From contig JAHABC010000008.1 in the NCBI GenBank assembly GCA_018376535.1, forward strand, positions 1-64,000: a DNA stretch of 64,000 bases. The letters are read 5' to 3'. The DNA comes from Ruminococcus sp. GTDB lineage: Bacteria; Bacillota; Clostridia; Oscillospirales; Ruminococcaceae. Both the position numbers and the translations under genes were made by a program. How positions within the stretch are numbered: the first letter of the stretch is position 1; each line of letters opens with the position of its first letter. The notes beneath the pieces were generated by a model. It was given only the letters and a program-made list of their open reading frames with translations. It did not search any database and was not told where the DNA came from. Positions 61,525 through 64,000 of the stretch are shown here, in pieces.

Positions 61525-62964
61525 TTACTTCTTATTAGAAAACTTATCTTTAAACTTATTTATAAGTTTAGATAAATCTAACTCATCGATATTAGTTTTA
61601 TCCTTAACTTTTTTCAAAATCTCATTAGATTTTTTAGGTATTTTGCTTTCATCAATATCCTCATCGGAGTAATCTTGTTTGTTGGGGAAGGTACAATCAT
61701 CTTGAGTTATGTTCATATTACCATAATAACGTTTATCTAAAGGAAGATTTTTATTATTCAACCTATCATGAATAAACGTAGTTATTAAAGTATATAATAC
61801 GGTAAATAGAGGAACACCAATCAACATACCCACAAAGTTAAACAATCCACCGAATACTAATATAGCGAACATAATCCAAAAAGTAGATAGTCCCATTTTA
61901 TCGCCCAAAATTTTAGGGCCTATAATGTTGCCATCAATCTGTTGTAGAATTATAACGAACACTATAAAAGGAATAGTCTGTCTAGGTTCAGATAGCAACA
62001 CCAAAATAGCACTAGGAATAGCTCCTATAAAAGGGCCAAAGAAAGGAATCATATTAGTTATACCGATTATTAAGCTAATCAAGACGGTATAAGGCATATT
62101 CATAATGGTTAGTGTTATAAATGATAGCACTCCTATTATTAAAGAATCCACTGCCTTACCTACTATAAAACTAGAGAATATTTCATTACATTTAACACCC
62201 ATAGTTAATAGGCTCTTACATACGCTATTAGGAAATATTGCATACATAAACTTTCTAACTTGAGCGATAAACTCCTCTTTGCTATACATCAAATATATAG
62301 ATATTATTAAACCTATACCAACGTTTTTAACTCCACCAAGTACACTAGATACGCCATCTTTGATAGTACCAACTATTCCCTCAAACTGAGGCTTTAAGCT
62401 AGAAAACATATTTAAAACTTGCTTTTGAATGTTACTGAACTGTTCTTCTAACCAAGATTTAATAGTATCATTAAGGTCAGACTTTTCATTCAACAGTTTG
62501 CTAAGTTCCACATATAGATTATTCATATAGTAAGGTAGCTTATCAAATAGACTGCTAAGACTATTAATAAGTTCTGGGAGAACCATAGCTACTATAGCTA
62601 TAAAAATCAATAGAGTTATAAGAATAGCAATTCCTACTGATGTCGCTCTAAGTAACTTGAACTTCTTTCTATGTTGATACTTCTGCACATCTGTTAGATT
62701 AGCATTTTCAACCACAAGTTCACCACTGATAGATTTAAAAAATACTGGTTTTAAATGACGTTCAATTAGATTAGTCAATGGACTTATTAAGTAAGCTATT
62801 ATAATTCCAGATATTATTGGTGACATAACACTAAGAATCTTACCTATATAGGCGAATATATCAGGAATTTCAGTTATAAAAGTTCTAATGACTAAACAAA
62901 TAGTAAATACTATTATCACATAGAATGCAATAGTATTATATTTTTCTTCAAATTTAATTTTCAT
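61525..62964 (-). CDS. AI-2E family permease
   Basis: A 479-residue membrane protein with about seven to eight helices, including the typical DGNIIGPKILGDKMGLSTFW and GGLFNFVGMLIGVPLFT. Despite the family name, some members are Na+/H+ antiporters; the substrate is unknown. The hydrophilic tail (about 415-479) is rich in Lys and Asp. ATG follows GAGG; promoter at 63018-63046. Confidence 0.9.
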   Translation of the reverse strand: MKIKFEEKYNTIAFYVIIVFTICLVIRTFITEIPDIFAYIGKILSVMSPIISGIIIAYLISPLTNLIERHLKPVFFKSISGELVVENANLTDVQKYQHRKKFKLLRATSVGIAILITLLIFIAIVAMVLPELINSLSSLFDKLPYYMNNLYVELSKLLNEKSDLNDTIKSWLEEQFSNIQKQVLNMFSSLKPQFEGIVGTIKDGVSSVLGGVKNVGIGLIISIYLMYSKEEFIAQVRKFMYAIFPNSVCKSLLTMGVKCNEIFSSFIVGKAVDSLIIGVLSFITLTIMNMPYTVLISLIIGITNMIPFFGPFIGAIPSAILVLLSEPRQTIPFIVFVIILQQIDGNIIGPKILGDKMGLSTFWIMFAILVFGGLFNFVGMLIGVPLFTVLYTLITTFIHDRLNNKNLPLDKRYYGNMNITQDDCTFPNKQDYSDEDIDESKIPKKSNEILKKVKDKTNIDELDLSKLINKFKDKFSNKK

Positions 62965-63017
62965 AAAACAACCTCAAAAGTATTTCGATTAGTTATCTGC
63001 AAAACTATTACATATAT

Positions 63018-63046
63018 ATTATAGCCTACTTTTAACTTAGATACAA
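63018..63046 (-). promoter_or_regulatory. AI-2E permease promoter
   Basis: Minus strand TTGTAT (63041-63046), 17 nt, TATAAT (63018-63023). The rest of the 321-bp gap 62965-63285 is AT-rich with no further clear feature, apart from a TATAAT at 63235-63240 that may serve the helicase gene. Confidence 0.55.
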
Positions 63047-63285
63047 CCCCTAAACGTTAAAAAATACATTCTTATAGATAAACTAGCATTTTTTACAATA
63101 ATAGCATATCTATTTAGATTATAAATTTGTACATATAGCAAAATTATAATAACAACTATAATTAAAATTATGAAACTTGCAAAAATTTTTCAATAAACAG
63201 TAAAATAAGTCTTTTCTTAAATAAAGAAATATGTTATAATATAGCTATTATAAATCAGATATTTTTTGAATGGAGAGAATATTTA

Positions 63286-64000
63286 ATGTCATCGCAGAAT
63301 TATATCGAACTAAAAAGAAAAGCTTTAAAAAAATATTTTAGTTTTCTAAACCCTCAGCAACAAGAGGCAGTATTTAACATCAATGGGCCACAACTAGTGT
63401 TAGCTGGTGCTGGTAGTGGAAAGACATCTGTAATAGTCAATAGAATTATAAATATGACTATTTTTGGAAACGCTTTTTATGACCAAAACGTCCAAGGTAG
63501 CAATGAGGATATTTTAGCTATTGAAAATTTTTTAAACGGTTCTTGTCAAGATACCGAACCTTTACGTCGTGCCACAGCAGTAGCACCCATAAAACCTTGG
63601 AATATAGTAGCTATTACTTTTACGAACAAATCAGCTAAAGAATTAAAAGCTAGATTAAGTTCGGCTTTAGGCGAAAGTGCATCTAGGATAAATGCATCTA
63701 CATTTCATGCTTTATGTCTTAAAATTTTAAGAAAGCATATCAATATTTTAGACTATGATAATGATTTTACCATCTACGATACTGATGATAGTCAAAAAGT
63801 ATTGAAAACTTGCTTAACTGAATTAGATATATCTGAAAAGAAGTTTCCTCCAAGAGGAGTATTATCTATAATATCCAGTGCCAAGACGCAATTAATGTCA
63901 CCTAACGATGTTCTATCCCAAAATGATGCAGACTTTAGAACGAAAACTATAGCTAAAATTTATGATGCATATCAAAAAAAGTTAAAAAATTCAAATGCCG
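63286..64000 (+). CDS. UvrD/PcrA-type DNA helicase, 5' part
   Basis: Open to the window edge: 238 codons seen, 715 bases. Superfamily 1A helicase motifs: LNPQQQEAV (Q motif), LAGAGSGKTSV (Walker A, about residues 42-52), ITFTNKSAKELKARL (motif Ia) and STFHALCLKIL. The N-terminal segment before LNPQQQ is 20 residues. Roles in repair and rolling-circle replication are expected for PcrA, but UvrD-like relatives are not excluded as the rest is missing. ATG 63286 follows TGGAGAG. Confidence 0.9.
   Translation, partial: MSSQNYIELKRKALKKYFSFLNPQQQEAVFNINGPQLVLAGAGSGKTSVIVNRIINMTIFGNAFYDQNVQGSNEDILAIENFLNGSCQDTEPLRRATAVAPIKPWNIVAITFTNKSAKELKARLSSALGESASRINASTFHALCLKILRKHINILDYDNDFTIYDTDDSQKVLKTCLTELDISEKKFPPRGVLSIISSAKTQLMSPNDVLSQNDADFRTKTIAKIYDAYQKKLKNSNA

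Overview
The window looks like chromosomal DNA of a low-GC, spore-forming, Gram-positive anaerobe in the Clostridia, most likely an Oscillospiraceae/Ruminococcus-type gut bacterium. The basis is AT-rich DNA, canonical sigma-A promoters with 17-bp spacers and strong AGGAGG ribosome sites, frequent TTG starts, SpoIIAA/SpoIIAB/SigF, type III glutamine synthetase, and a dockerin-like calcium-binding motif on a secreted beta-helix protein. The genus is an inference; there is no rRNA or universal marker to settle it.

Layout. (1) 1-2.2 kb: pepF between two related palindromic sequences that resemble IS200/IS605 ends. (2) 2.2-11.2 kb: a long + strand housekeeping cluster yicC-remA-gmk-rpoZ-priA-def-(four-helix-bundle gene)-fmt-rsmB-rlmN. 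The four-helix-bundle gene is bounded by two copies of a 74-bp AT palindrome plus fmt ribosome site, which suggests a recent insertion. (3) 11.2-29.5 kb: a complete type I-B (Tneap/Cst-like) CRISPR-Cas system, cas6-cas8b-cas7-cas5-cas3-cas4-cas1-cas2, then a leader and an array that I count by hand as 148 repeats (147 spacers, 9.67 kb). A strong ribosome site and in-frame ATG near the 3' end of cas8b mark a probable internally translated Cas11b. A degenerate stand-alone CRISPR repeat with an intact 3' handle lies between cas3 and cas4. (4) 29.5-38.6 kb: mostly - strand metabolism: hom-thrB, a type III glutamine synthetase behind an ANTAR-like antitermination leader, and thiS-thiG-thiH-thiE; two + strand genes include a VanY-like protein that lacks its catalytic residues. 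(5) 38.7-41.3 kb: an orphan ZnuC-type ATPase behind a Fur/Zur-like box, then spoIIAA-spoIIAB and sigF. sigF is cut off by a terminator and restarts from a second copy of the same unusual promoter element. (6) 41.3-53.8 kb: envelope and surface genes (YczE-like protein, acyltransferase, amidase, beta-helix protein, DUF11 protein, polysaccharide deacetylase, MoxR-DUF58-transglutaminase operon), plus threonine deaminase and a thioesterase. (7) 53.9-64 kb: valS, a phosphatase-like gene, DUF1877, folC, LURP-one-like, prs, ppa, an AI-2E family permease, and the first 238 codons of a UvrD/PcrA helicase that runs off the right edge.

How it works together. The CRISPR-Cas block is the main accessory module. 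One sigma-A promoter reads into cas6 and the Cascade genes; a terminator hairpin before cas3 probably lowers expression of the nuclease and adaptation genes; cas1-cas2 sit next to the leader. The array shows repeated acquisition from the same invaders: many spacer pairs differ by one or a few bases, overlap, or lie on opposite strands of one target. One spacer matches the 3' half of a tRNA-Ile(GAU) gene. The best candidates for undescribed biology are the solitary repeat inside the cas operon, the glnN leader, the mobile four-helix-bundle cassette and the VanY pseudoenzyme.
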